NCBI GenBank assembly: GCA_030789695.1 | Contig: CM061140.1 | Coordinates: forward strand, 82,274,422-82,338,421 | Origin: Scilla litardierei | Taxonomy: Eukaryota; Streptophyta; Magnoliopsida; Asparagales; Asparagaceae | Length of the DNA stretch: 64,000 bases | Direction: 5' to 3' | Shown here: positions 11,907-23,210 of the stretch, piece by piece | Layout of the letters: every line of letters starts with the position of its first letter | How positions within the stretch are numbered: the first letter of the stretch is position 1 | Position numbers and translations under genes: made by a program | The notes under the pieces: model-generated | What the model saw: only the letters and a program-made list of their open reading frames with translations | Database searches by the model: none | Told to the model about the DNA's origin: nothing

Positions 11907-14900
11907 TCCTCCCCACCTTAGAATAAAGTCCGTTCTCGGACTTTCTAATATAGCTAGTCGCTCTAGTAACTACCCCAATCAAGTCACTTTATAATTCAAA
12001 CCAAGTATAGTCATTACAAGTGCTCATATATGCACTAGGTAGTCAAACATTATTACCACCAACACTTATATATATACATTCACGTACGTATACACTTATA
12101 CCTATTATAGTCCGTCAACTTCATACATGTATTTCAATCAGGTATATAAACTTACATCCCTTATATAACGGCTACTCACAAACAATAGTTCAGATACTTA
12201 TATAGGATAGTCTCACACTTAGCCAATACAATCATCACTCTACCTATATGTAGCTACCTATGCACAAACATCCAGGGTATACTACCCTCTAATATTCATC
12301 CATTACCAAGCATCTCAACACATATAGTCACACCATACCATTATTAAATCAAGTTCACTATATCTAATATACATTCTCCACTACTATAATTTCACAATAT
12401 ATAGTCATTCAAATACATGCAATTAGTTCACCATATATTCACATCACGTACGGTCCTATAACTATATTTACGACACGCCACATAGACCATAGTCATCCAT
12501 ACCTATAACTAAGCACATACTTACCCGTGCATGGTGCACTCCCATACACGCTAACATTTCATTTTCATACGCCAATCATACCATTATATAACTACCACAC
12601 CTACACACCTAGTTTTAGATAGTACACATACGTTCACACAACAAGTCCTTAGTAAATAACTATACCGCAAGACCAACACCTATAACTATATACTGGCGTA
12701 GCGACCCACAATCATGTGCGTAGCACAACCAGGCACAAACACTCCTACCACTATACATACATCAAGCATTGCTATATTCAAACTACAACATACATTCAAT
12801 ATACTTAGAGTATACTCACTCAAGCTTGAGTGAGACTCAATACACATATCAGAATATTCCATATACGTAGCACGACATTCATACTTATACCATATCACTC
12901 CAATATTTATACGTCTACCAATACAACCATATACATACCATAAGTCATTCACCTAATATCTAGTCAGGTAATACTCACATGGTTAAATCAATCTATATAC
13001 CATAATAATAATACAGACATCAGCACACGTATAACTATAATACACTCCCTAATACATACGCATTCATCGTATAGTCACACACATGTAACATATATTCACA
13101 CCATAGCCTACTACCTATAATTAGTATACTAACACATCCACACATACATAATTAAGATGTGCAATGGTCGTGTATACCTCACGGTATGCACGCATGCGAC
13201 ATCCCGCGAAAGCAAACAATACCAATCAAAATTATAACCCTACTACCTATATATATATCACCTATATACTCATGCAACGAAACATAACTACTTACATATA
13301 AGCACATATATACCTACCTACGAGCACATACTCATACGTAATAATATATGGGTCACTCAATAGGCCTACTTACTTAACTATACATACACTTATTATTATC
13401 ACACCTAGCACACACATAGCTTTACCAATCATTTTATTTCAACCATTATAAGTATCTCTAACTAATACACTCCATTAGATATTCCAACGCTAACTCTTAT
13501 ATTCTCAAGCATCCCTAGTATAGTGTAGCTATCCACACAAAATCCATAACTACTATCTCACAACAACTTCATACTATCATGAATAACTCCGAGTATATAT
13601 ATATATATATAAATATATCACACAATAGGCAAGCACCAATATACTATGGGGGGTACACTCATTCAAGCCCACGTACACAACTTAGGTACGTGCACAACGA
13701 CACCTCTCAAGGGTCCAAGGGTCTACTAACAACTAAGGGTTGACACAGACATTGACGGACCCTAAGGCTTAAGCAATAAAGAGGGATCGAGGGCGTGACG
13801 AGGGAGGGATCGTTAAGCACGAGTTCAGATAGGGCGAATACAAGAAGACAGCTTGGTTAGGCGAAACATTAACTCAATGGTGATGTTTAGGTTGAGGAAA
13901 AAGGGAGATGTAGTGATGCTTAAATAGGAGGGGAAAAGAAATAGGGTAAATAGCATAAGCTAAAATACGCAAAATTGAGAACTGTTGTTCTTCAAAATTA
14001 AAATCCTCGTCTGAAAAGAAATATTTGGGGATCGATAAAACGAGTTGAAATGAGGTTGAGTCGAATATTCAAAATAATAGAAAATGGCCTATTGGTTTTA
14101 AAAATCATTTTGAAAGGAAGTAAAATCATTTACGCGAATATTTAGGACATGGTTTAGAAAATTCTATCAGTCAGTAATTTAATAAAATGTTGTCCAAAAA
14201 GTTTTGGAAAGTCAAAAATGAAATCAAGTAACGGAAAGGTTTAAACTCATGTTAAATGCTTTTAAAACTTTGGGCTATGGAAAATTGAAGATAATCAATT
14301 TGAAACTACTTTTAGAAAACCAAGGTTTACCGAAAATGAAAAAAAACTGATTTACACAAGGTTCTTAATATACGAGCACAACAAGTCTGGCACGGTTATA
14401 AAAATAGTTGAAATTCAATTTGGTTTAGAAATTTTTTTTTCTAAAACGTGTATGGTGAGCGGAAAGGAAATAGTAGTAACTTAGCATAAGAATTTTCAAG
14501 ATCGAATAGCAAATCTTTAAAATCAAATCAGGGAGGGTCTAAAGCAGGAAGAGGTTATGAAAATAGTAATTCTGCAAAAATCTGAAATAGTGAGAACGAC
14601 GAGCAAAAACCAACTTGCGGAAATCCGAAATTCCATGTGACTTGAAAAGTATATTAAAAGTAAACACGAAGTATTATTCAAATGGCATAAATAAGAGAGA
14701 AAATTATAAATCGAGCTGAGCAAAATAAAAGTACGGTTCAGAATAAAATTAATATATGAAAAGACGACATGAGTACGAAAACATAGGCTGGGAAAAATAT
14801 TATAAGCTAGAGTTCAAAATTCCGACAAACGTTTTAAAAAAATTTACATCAATGAAGAAGTATGAAGTATAAGTATATTAAGATTTTGAACAAATTTAAA

Positions 14901-15483
14901 CCTAGGGAAAGAGGAAATCGAAAGATACTTTTGGAAGATTCAAGATTGTAACGAAAAGGTTTGAAAATTGACGACGATCGTCATGGGGCAATCTCGTGAA
15001 TCGAGGCAAGGAAATTGGTCAGGTGATCAAAACATTCATATGCCTAGGTCATGAATCAGGAAGGTCTACGGAAAGTCCTACGGTCGACCAACTAAAGATT
15101 AGGAACTAGGCGCTAAGACTTCTAAAGGTTAGACGGTAAAGAAATGCGTTCAGCTTGGTCCGAAATCGATGAACCCGAAAGCGAACGCCCGAAGGAAAAT
15201 TTTAGAGGTCTAACATGGTCAGGGTTAGGCAATAACCACTAAGGTAACTCCTACGACGATTAGATCAATTGCTAAAAGGGAGTCTAACTACAGTCAGGGC
15301 CTCTAACTAGCAAGCACAGACGTCTAACTAAGCCTTCTTATCACCTAGTGTCCTAAGAAAGCGACTAGACTCGGGGCTTTATAACTCGGATGTTGCAATT
15401 TATTTAATGGACATTCCGTTATTATCGTTGTTCCGTTAATTCGCAATTGCAAGACTAGACCTGCATGGGCCACCAACAAAACC
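11907..15483 (-). other. LARD-1 internal region (no genes)
   Basis: The purine tract ctaaggtggggagga on the minus strand (11907-11921) abuts the left LTR and gives the minus orientation. On the plus strand 11907-13790 is poor in G (A, T and C dominate), whereas 13790-15483 is richer in G than C: the strand bias flips. There is a TA microsatellite at about 13594-13612. After the right LTR the sense strand reads ggttttgttggtggcccatg; TGGTGGCCCATG could be the PBS, but I cannot assign a tRNA. I see no coding sequence. Confidence 0.8.
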
Positions 15484-18402
15484 TGTCACGCCCCGCTTCC
15501 CAAAAATACGGAGGCGAAGCGTGAGAAGGTCCGCTCAGACTTGAAGCTACAAAGCTGCAAGTCCGATAAGCGTCAATCAAATTTAAAACTGCAGGTCCTT
15601 GCAACGCGAGCGAAACAAGATAATAATAACGAAAGAGACAAAAGAAACATCTCAGAATATCCATAGCAATAAATCTCAACATCCCAGAAAAGCCACCAGG
15701 CTAAAAGAAAAGAGTCTAAAAGAGGCCGAGCATGGCCAACAAAAGTACAAAGTACAACAACAAAGTAATGGTGCAAGCACCGACATCTAACAGCAACCTA
15801 AAGCAAAAACAACGCCAACAGTCTCTAAAACTGGTCTCCGGTGTCCACGAACTCCTCGACGAACGTAGGCTCAGTGTCAGCAACTACCTCGTCCGCTACA
15901 ACTATCTCTGGCTCAGGTCTAACATGTGACACCCAAAGAGAAAGGGGCACATGTCAGCAAGTCTGGAAGACTTGTGCAAGTGAAACTGAAAGTACAAGTA
16001 AAAGCAACCTAGCAGTTCTAGTATGAATGCGATGACATGACAGTTAAAGTATGAGTGCAACAGGTAAAGTAAAGTAAAGTACGAGCATGGCATTTAAACA
16101 TGGCATGGATGACAAGTATTGCATGAATCATTCACAAGACAAGTACAAGACAAGAAAAGTAAGCACCTCGTGCACAGAGATTCCGTCTTTTGGCTAGAGG
16201 GCGGATCAGGCCACTCCTAAGCTCAAGTAACCGTTTATCCCTACCCCTCCACGTGTATCGGGCATTGGTTTTTAGCCAACACATGAGGCCCGCTTCTGGT
16301 CCACGAGCCAGGAAGTGTTTTAAACAAGTATGGCGTAGGGGTGCACCTAGCCGGTCCAGGGAACCCGGGCATTGGCTTTTGACCAACACATGAGGCCCGT
16401 TTCCCCCGGAAGTAGTTTTCAAGGAGTACAAGTATTGTAGCGTGTGCTACGAATGCAACAATCAACTGGGATGACATGTAAGATGCAATGCATGACAGTT
16501 AAAAGTGCGTACAGATAAGGAAAGTAAACGTGACAGTTTAGTATGCATGAACAACCAGTTTAAAGAGTTGGATCTAGCTTCGTTGTCAAGCTAGATCAAT
16601 TAGGTGACGGATCTAGTTTCGTTGTCAAACCAGATCAAGTAGACGTCTAGCCAGCTATCATTTCACTGACTAGTCTCTTTTACGCTAAAAACAAGGAAGT
16701 GGCCTAAAAACATGGCCCTACACAAGAGTTGGCAAGTTTCACTTGCCTGCAATTATCACGTCAAGAAAACACCGTCCAACGAGTCCAAAGTCACGATTCC
16801 TACGTGCACAAGTCCACCGGCCTACATCCGTTTTATTAATCTTGATTAGTGATTGCTAAAACATTTAAAATACTTTAAAAAAATACTGATTTTAGTCTTG
16901 ATTAGCATGCAATTGGGTTTGGGGTCCTAGGGGTGCAAAACGTTACCTCAACACGACGCGAAAGCTACACCGGCGTCGGGTAGCGACGCCGGGGGTTGGA
17001 ATAATAAGATCGCGCTCCAAGTCCAGATTCTAATTAGTTTCCTCGCTGGAAATTCAGAGCAATCAACCCGGGGCGACGATTCCAGATTCCCAAGCTAGCA
17101 CGTGCGACGACGGGCTACGACGTGCGACGACGTCGTACGCGACGAATCCTCGAAGAGCAAGCACCTTGGTGGGGCCCACAGTAGTCCTAGGGACCTTTGG
17201 GGGACCCACAATACCTCTGGAGAACTTGGGGGGCCCACGGAGGCAAGTGGTGCGACGGTTGCGGGGTTGCGACGTATGGCCGTCGGTCGTACACAGCCGA
17301 TGCGGGGAGAACCGTCGGTCGTGCGCTGTGAATGCGGGGGCTGCGACGTTGGGGTGTGCAGCGGCTGCGGGCGAAGCTTGGGTGCGGGGTTTCTCTTCGG
17401 TCTGGTCGATGGGGAGCTTCGGTCGTGCGCTTGGATGCGGGCGGGACAGCGTTGCAACGTTGCAGCGCTTGCAACAGCGGTCGGTGCGGAGCGGGGGGTC
17501 GGTCGTGCGGGCTGCGGAGCGAGGCGACAAGCGGCAACGGATGCGGAGCGCTTGTGCGGAGCGGGGCCTCGGTCAGACCGAGGGCTCCTCTCGGTCAAGC
17601 GGGGGAACGGGCGTGGGCGACAGCAGCGGTGCGGAGCGGCGAGAATGCGGGGGCGGCCTTCGGTCTGAGCGGGGGAACGGAGCGATTTCCTTCGGTCGTG
17701 CGGTGGCTGAACGTCGCAACGTTGCGACGATTCGTCGCAACGTCCAATTTCGAGTTTGGAAGAGGCTAGGGCTAATTTCTTTGGAAAATAGGTCTTGCTA
17801 GGGGTTGCTTATATAGTATAGATGGGTTGACTTGGTCTAGGGCTAAGTCTAATAGGATTAGAAGTTCAAAAAGATTTAAAATTTGAATTTAAACTTCTCC
17901 AACTCATCCTAGGATTTGACCTAGTCCAAATGAGCTGGAAATTGGCTCAAAAATTCTTTAAAACGTTTAAAACTCAAATAAATTTTATTTGGCCGAAATT
18001 AATTTAAAACTAAATTATTAAAAATATTATAAAACTTGTAAAAATTATAAAAGTGGTCAAATAAACTCCAAAAATTATAAAATAAATATCGTGGTGATCG
18101 TGGCGACGAATGTGAGCTAACTAAGAAGACGGATCTCAGTTTCGACGTCGGACGACGAAACCAAAAATAGAAACGTCTCCCGTCAAAAGTGAAAGTCGTC
18201 ACGTCTCATCGAGTAAGTTTAAATTGTGGGAAAACGACTCGGGAAGTGTCGTTCCAAGATAGTGCCACTATTTAATACTCTCAGAGACGCTCGCAACGGC
18301 ATATCGCACAAAAGTATTCACAATCAATCAAAGTATAAAATAAACACGTGCACGGCCAAAAGCACGTGCACGAACAACGCTTAACGAAAAGTGGTCGTTA
18401 CA
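15484..18402 (-). repeat. LARD-1 5' LTR (right copy)
   Basis: This 2919-bp copy is near-identical to 8989-11906. It has one extra g in a G run near 16994 and about nine substitutions by eye. It ends ..ttaca at 18402, followed by the TSD aatgg. Confidence 0.93.
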
Positions 18403-18407
18403 AATGG
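18403..18407. repeat. LARD-1 target-site duplication, right (aatgg)
   Basis: It matches 8984-8988. The Ath-1 LTR sequence resumes at 18408 (tgagacgttgcc), as in the LTR of Ath-4. Confidence 0.93.
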
Positions 18408-19204
18408 TGAGACGTTGCCTCTGAGAGTGATACCAGCGTCCCATGGGCCCGATATTCCGGTCGGTGCCCAGGATGATACACTGGACTTCCCGGGTTCGGT
18501 CAGTGGGCATTCCCATGTCCATTAACACTAACTGACTCCGGGAGCACTAAGCTCACAACGATAACTCCCAACGTCTCATCCTGCCGCTCCCGTGCGCTAG
18601 GATTCGACGTCTACGCTAAGGGCGTGAGCTATGGCTAGGGAGTCAACTGCCAAGTTTATTCCCCCTTGGCCCAACGGTCAAAGGCGGTCTTTTTCCCGCC
18701 GATGACAATGAAACACCCCGTGTAACTGTCAGATTCCTAATCCTTATCGATTTCCTAGTCCTATGGACGCATCGGGAAGAACCCACGAAGGGGTTTGCAC
18801 CAAAATCCCAGATTTGGGAACTACTCACACATATTTACTAAAAAGCGATCTAAATAGAAATCGACCATTAGAAACATGATCAGGCGATTGAAAAGTAGTA
18901 AGAGTAATGCAATTAACACTATATTAAAGTTTAACAAAGATCGGAAGACTTACTAATATCTGAAAAATTACAGCCGTCAAGAGAGAGAAAAAACAGCAAA
19001 AAATAACAACTCTCGTTTCTGGAAAACCTAGGGGTCCTATTTATAGAATACGGTATCACCCGATCGGTTGAGAAGTCAACCGATCGGGTGACCTGCTTCG
19101 TTTCTTCGGCAGCTCAGAATAGAACTTCACCCGGTCACCACGGCACGGTCGGTTGAGGGTTGAAGCTGATCGGTTGGATCTTCGTACCGTCGGGTGAACC
19201 GGTC

Positions 19205-19209
19205 GGTTG
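19205..19209. repeat. Cop-gag1 target-site duplication, left (ggttg)
   Basis: It matches 26620-26624. The target lies inside one of the GATCGGTTG-type motifs of the Ath-1 LTR. Confidence 0.92.
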
Positions 19210-20917
19210 TGTTGGATCCTGTGGATGGCAAACAACACTAGAAGGGGGGGGGGTTGAATAGTGTTGTATAAAGATAAAAACTTTTTCGTTCTTTAATCAA
19301 TCAACACAAAAACAAATCCTTCTAATGTTGCCTAAGAAACCAAGTAGAGCGATCTACGCTTGGTTCTTAATCAACAATATAATTTAAAGTGCACAGCGAA
19401 TATTCACAGCAGGTAGTCGACTCCTTATGAGCAGTAGTCAACTCCCAGAGTATATGTTAGAACAAATAAGATTATAGATGTAAATCTCAGCGTATAGAAA
19501 TAGGATTGATATTTGCTGTAGATAGAATAAATGCAAAGATAATCAAACACAGAGAATGCAAGCGCAAAGACAAGGATTTTTATCCTGGTTCCCCGCAACC
19601 CGGGTACGTCCAGTCCCCGACCAATCCGGTACGAGATTTCCACTATCTGCCTTGGCAAATACAAGCACCTAACTTCACTCGTTAGGATTTCCAACGACCT
19701 AGCCTTGACCAGGATTTCCGAACACAACGCCTAGACTTGTCTAGGGTTCACCCTTGCCTCACAAACCGAGGACTTTCCAACTGGCAACAACTAGACTTGT
19801 CTAGTGTTCCAACAATTAACACAATAAGAGATTTGTTCAATACTCTACAATAAATGATAGAGATTGAAAATACACCCGATTCTATAGCTAATCAAAAGAT
19901 AGACAATTGTGTAGTGGCTTAATAGAATGATAGTCTAGATCACACAAAGATACGAGATAAGTTCTTTGTGATCTAGAGCTTTTTCAAAAATCCTTCAAAT
20001 AGAATTAAAGAGAAATAATAGAGAGGATTTTGAAAAACAACTTAGCCAATAAAATAATAATATGATCTTCAAAAGAATTGGAAAAAATATTGCAAGATCA
20101 AAAACTGAAATTAAAATTGGCTAGAGAGAAGAAATTAGAGAGCTTTGATTCACGAAGAGCTTTTACGAATTTTGATTTTTCAATCTTGTATTTTTCACAA
20201 AAGAATTAAGCTCTATTTATAGGGAAAAACTGAGATTTGAATTTCAAATTTGGTTTGACTTTTGTCCCAAAAATTTCGGAGTAAATTGCTCAAAAGATTT
20301 TAAAATTCAAATTCAAAACGTCTGAAAATTTCCAGCAGGTAGTCGACTCCCTCTATAGGTAGTCGACTCCCAGAGGAGTCTAGGAAATTTTCATCTCTGA
20401 GAAGTAGTCGACTCCCTACTTTTGGTAGTCGACTCCCAGAGGAGTTTTTCCTGTTGTTCTAGTCAAAAGTGTAGTTAACTCCAGGGTGCGTGGAGTTTCA
20501 CTACGAGAATTATGAAGTGACTAGAAAAGCTCTTTAAAAACTATTTTTGAAGATAGTTAAAACATTTGTTTTGAAATCATTTGTGTGTGTGTTGTCTATT
20601 TGATATGGCTTTGACAAATATCCTAAAAGACACGACACACTCACACTAGACTCTGAACATGTCTTCGGCAGTTTAGTCAACTTGATGAAGTGAAGATGAG
20701 CTTCTCTTTGAGCTTCTTGCTTTGTTTGAGCTTGAGCTTCATCACTTGAGTTTAGCCATGTTCGTCTTTGTCGTGGAGCGTTGATGCGTGCTTCTTGGAG
20801 TATTAGTAGAGCTTCACGAAATCTGTATACTTAAAGTGTAGTGTAGTTAGTACACTAAGCATTCATTTGTTGTGCTCATCATCAAAATTACTTAGGGGTG
20901 GAATTCAATTTCCATCA
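19210..20917 (-). repeat. Cop-gag1 3' LTR
   Basis: It runs from tgttggatcctgtgg at 19210 to ..tttccatca at 20917 (1708 bp). Pairs of GTAGTCGACTCCC lie at about 19411-19450, 20337-20375 and 20403-20440. A TATA box (ctataaatagag on the minus strand) is at about 20211-20222, downstream of two of the pairs in the sense direction. Confidence 0.93.
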
Positions 20918-21349
20918 CTCTCCCCCTTTTTGATGATTACACCCAAATGCAAAATTTGAAGAAATACATGAATATGAATAATATTTTCAAGTATACCATG
21001 AATATGAAAAATATGTTCAAGTATACTTACTCCCCCTGCTTTGATGCGGTTCTCCCCCTGCATCGAAGCTATTAGAAATACAATTCACATTTTTGCATTA
21101 TATAAATTTTTCTCCCCCTTGTCATCAACAAAAAGTAAAACAGTAATTTCTACGGTTCATTAAAAATAAGAGGAATTCAATTCCATATGCCTGCAATGGA
21201 GATGTTAGTTCATAGAACAACTAAGTTTGGCATAGCAGATAACTTCATAGAAGCTAGCATCACACAATAAGAGTTATTACAAACCATAGTTTAAGAGAAC
21301 ATTGTTTTTGAAAAAGAGAACCATTGTTTTGAAATAGAAGTGCATGAAG
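20918..21349 (-). other. Cop-gag1 PPT and 3' noncoding region with repeated purine tracts
   Basis: On the minus strand aaaaagggggagag (20918-20931) directly abuts the LTR and is the PPT. Further GGGGGA tracts occur at about 21031-21040, 21052-21061 and 21109-21121. No coding is seen. Confidence 0.75.
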
Positions 21350-22512
21350 CTAAGGGTGACCGCTGTTCTTTTTCAGTTCCTTGATCTCTTCAAGGATCAT
21401 AACAAGCGTCTCATCAGTCATCTTCTTGCTTTGCACTACGATTTCCTTGAGGTCATCCACCTTTTGATTGAGATCTTCAAATCCTTTCTCCTGTGAGATC
21501 TTCAATTTTCTAATCTTTTTCAGGAGCATCTCCTGAAGTTCAAGGATGTAAGCAGGAACTTCTTCTTCTTCCTGGCCGCTTCCTTTTTCTTCTTCTTCAC
21601 TTTCTTCATCAGAAACTGAAATTACAACCTTCTTACCTCGCCTTGAGGATGATGATCCTCCTTTGGTAGCGATTTGCTCTTCAGGGACGTTCTCATCAAG
21701 GTCATGATGGAGATTCATTCTCCCAAGAGCATGAACATCAAAGACACGAGCAGGTTCTAGAATGGTTGTTTCATGATCCAAAGGCACGTTAAAGCTAATG
21801 AATAGAATGGTCAGATAGTGCCCATGCGAAAGAGTGGAGGAAGGTCTGTCAGATGAAGCTGAAAGTAGGATGGAATCCATGATGACTTTAGCCCAATTCA
21901 CACGAATGTTACCAAGAATGGCATAGATGCATTTAGCTTGTTTTTCAGAAAGGATAGCATGACTTCTAGATTTTTGAGTAATGTTATACGACAGAATATT
22001 AGCTAAGATTCTCACCGGATAGCGAAGATGGCTACAAGGAAGTTTGGTCTGAAAGTGTTTACCAGGCAGATACATTCTCTCTAGGATATTCTCGTCAGTC
22101 ATCTCAATTCTATCGAGGATCATACCGGAGTATGGGATTCCTAGGGCTTCACCTAGGGATTTACAGTTATTGCAAGTTTGGTATCCAGAACCTTAGTAAT
22201 GAAACGACTTTTTACGAGATCATAATCCATGTTTGCATAAAAGAGATGAACAAGCCTAGGATAACACATATACACATTTTCTGAGGAGAACAAATTTGCT
22301 AAGTTTTGGAAATCTAGCAGACTGTCAATACCGTAATTGATAACATCATTGAGTTTGACAAATATTTCATGCAAGATTGGCTTCTTAGACACTTTAACAA
22401 AATGTTCATAGGTAGTTGATTTGAAGAGATAGGGTAGAATGATTTCTTTCTCAGAATCAACATTAGCAGTAGCAATTGTTCTCTTCTTAGGGAAAGCTCC
22501 TTTGAAAGGCAT
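21350..22512 (-). pseudogene. Cop-gag1 extra ORF: retroelement accessory protein with C-terminal coiled coil, frameshifted
   Basis: Two overlapping frames form one protein of about 380 residues. The first part (22512-22153) begins MPFKGAFPKKRTIATANVD and contains YPRLVHLFYANM. A one-base frameshift around 22125-22160 leads to the second part (to 21350), which reads SLGEALGIPYSGMILD. It has an acidic/serine-rich linker (SDEESEEEEKGSG) and ends in a heptad-like coiled coil (about the last 70 residues). The pattern YPRLVxLFYAN..LGxxLGIPxxG resembles the putative plant transposon protein domain (Pfam Transposase_32, from memory). A SIRE-type env-like ORF also ends in a coiled coil and is the main alternative. 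Function unknown. Confidence 0.6.
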
Positions 22513-23210
22513 CTAGATAGAGTAAAACAACAAAAAAATATATTTTTACACTACTAGATAACCAAGAGAAATGAAATAATAAAGTTCATGAAAGTAAAAC
22601 AATTTTTACCTTGGGTAAATTTGAAGGAAGATGAAAAAGAAATTGCTCCAAAAAGTCCAAGCCTCAAGATGAAAACCCAAGAGAGGAGAGGGGAAAAGGA
22701 GGTAGTCGGCTACCTCTAGGGTTTTCTTGGGGTTTTGTTTGAAGAGGTGAAGAGATGAGGAGAAATAGAAGCCATTAGATCTAGATTTGGGTGGCTAGGA
22801 TGGGTTTTAGACTTAGTGGGTAAGTTGTCTTAACGGATCTTGACCCAACCACTCAAATAGAACCCAATAGGAGTTAGTTAAAAAAAAGAGCAACCCAGAT
22901 TTTACGCACTGGTAGTCGACTCCCTCCCGTAGGTAGTCGACTCCCTACTGGGTAGAGTCGTTTTCTCATCCCGGAAAAAGTTTGGTCCAGGTTGAGCTCT
23001 TTTTAACGAAAAAAATTTTTTGGCAATAAAACATAATCATACACACAAATTAACTGTTTTAACCCATTAAAATAATTAAAAAATAAATGAAAGCATTTGT
23101 TCCGATTCAGCCGTTTTGACTGCCTGAATTTTCTTCATTGTTTTTCTCCCTTTTTAGAGCACCTGAAAAATAAGCGTTTTATGGTACTCTTTGGTTTTGA
23201 GTCCGAGGAG
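22513..23210 (-). promoter_or_regulatory. Cop-gag1 spacer between gag and the extra ORF, with an LTR-type motif pair
   Basis: At 22911-22952 the LTR motif GTAGTCGACTCCC occurs twice, with the spacing seen in the LTR, about 400 bp upstream of the ATG of the extra ORF. No clear TATA box was found. Cop-gag2 lacks both the extra ORF and this internal pair. A promoter role is inference. Confidence 0.45.

Larger units (their letters stand above)
8989..18402 (-). mobile_element. LARD-1: large coding-free LTR retrotransposon
   Basis: Two 2.92-kb LTRs flank 3.58 kb of internal DNA with no ORF over 90 codons resembling any retrotransposon protein. It has TG/CA ends, a perfect TSD (aatgg) and a PPT. 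I count about nine substitutions and one 1-bp indel between the LTRs by eye, so the insertion is recent. Sense-strand LTR ends TGTAACGACC..GGGGCGTGACA resemble those of gypsy chromoviruses of the Del/Tekay type, which is a weak assignment. The size and lack of genes fit a LARD, a non-autonomous element mobilised by another element's proteins. Confidence 0.9.
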
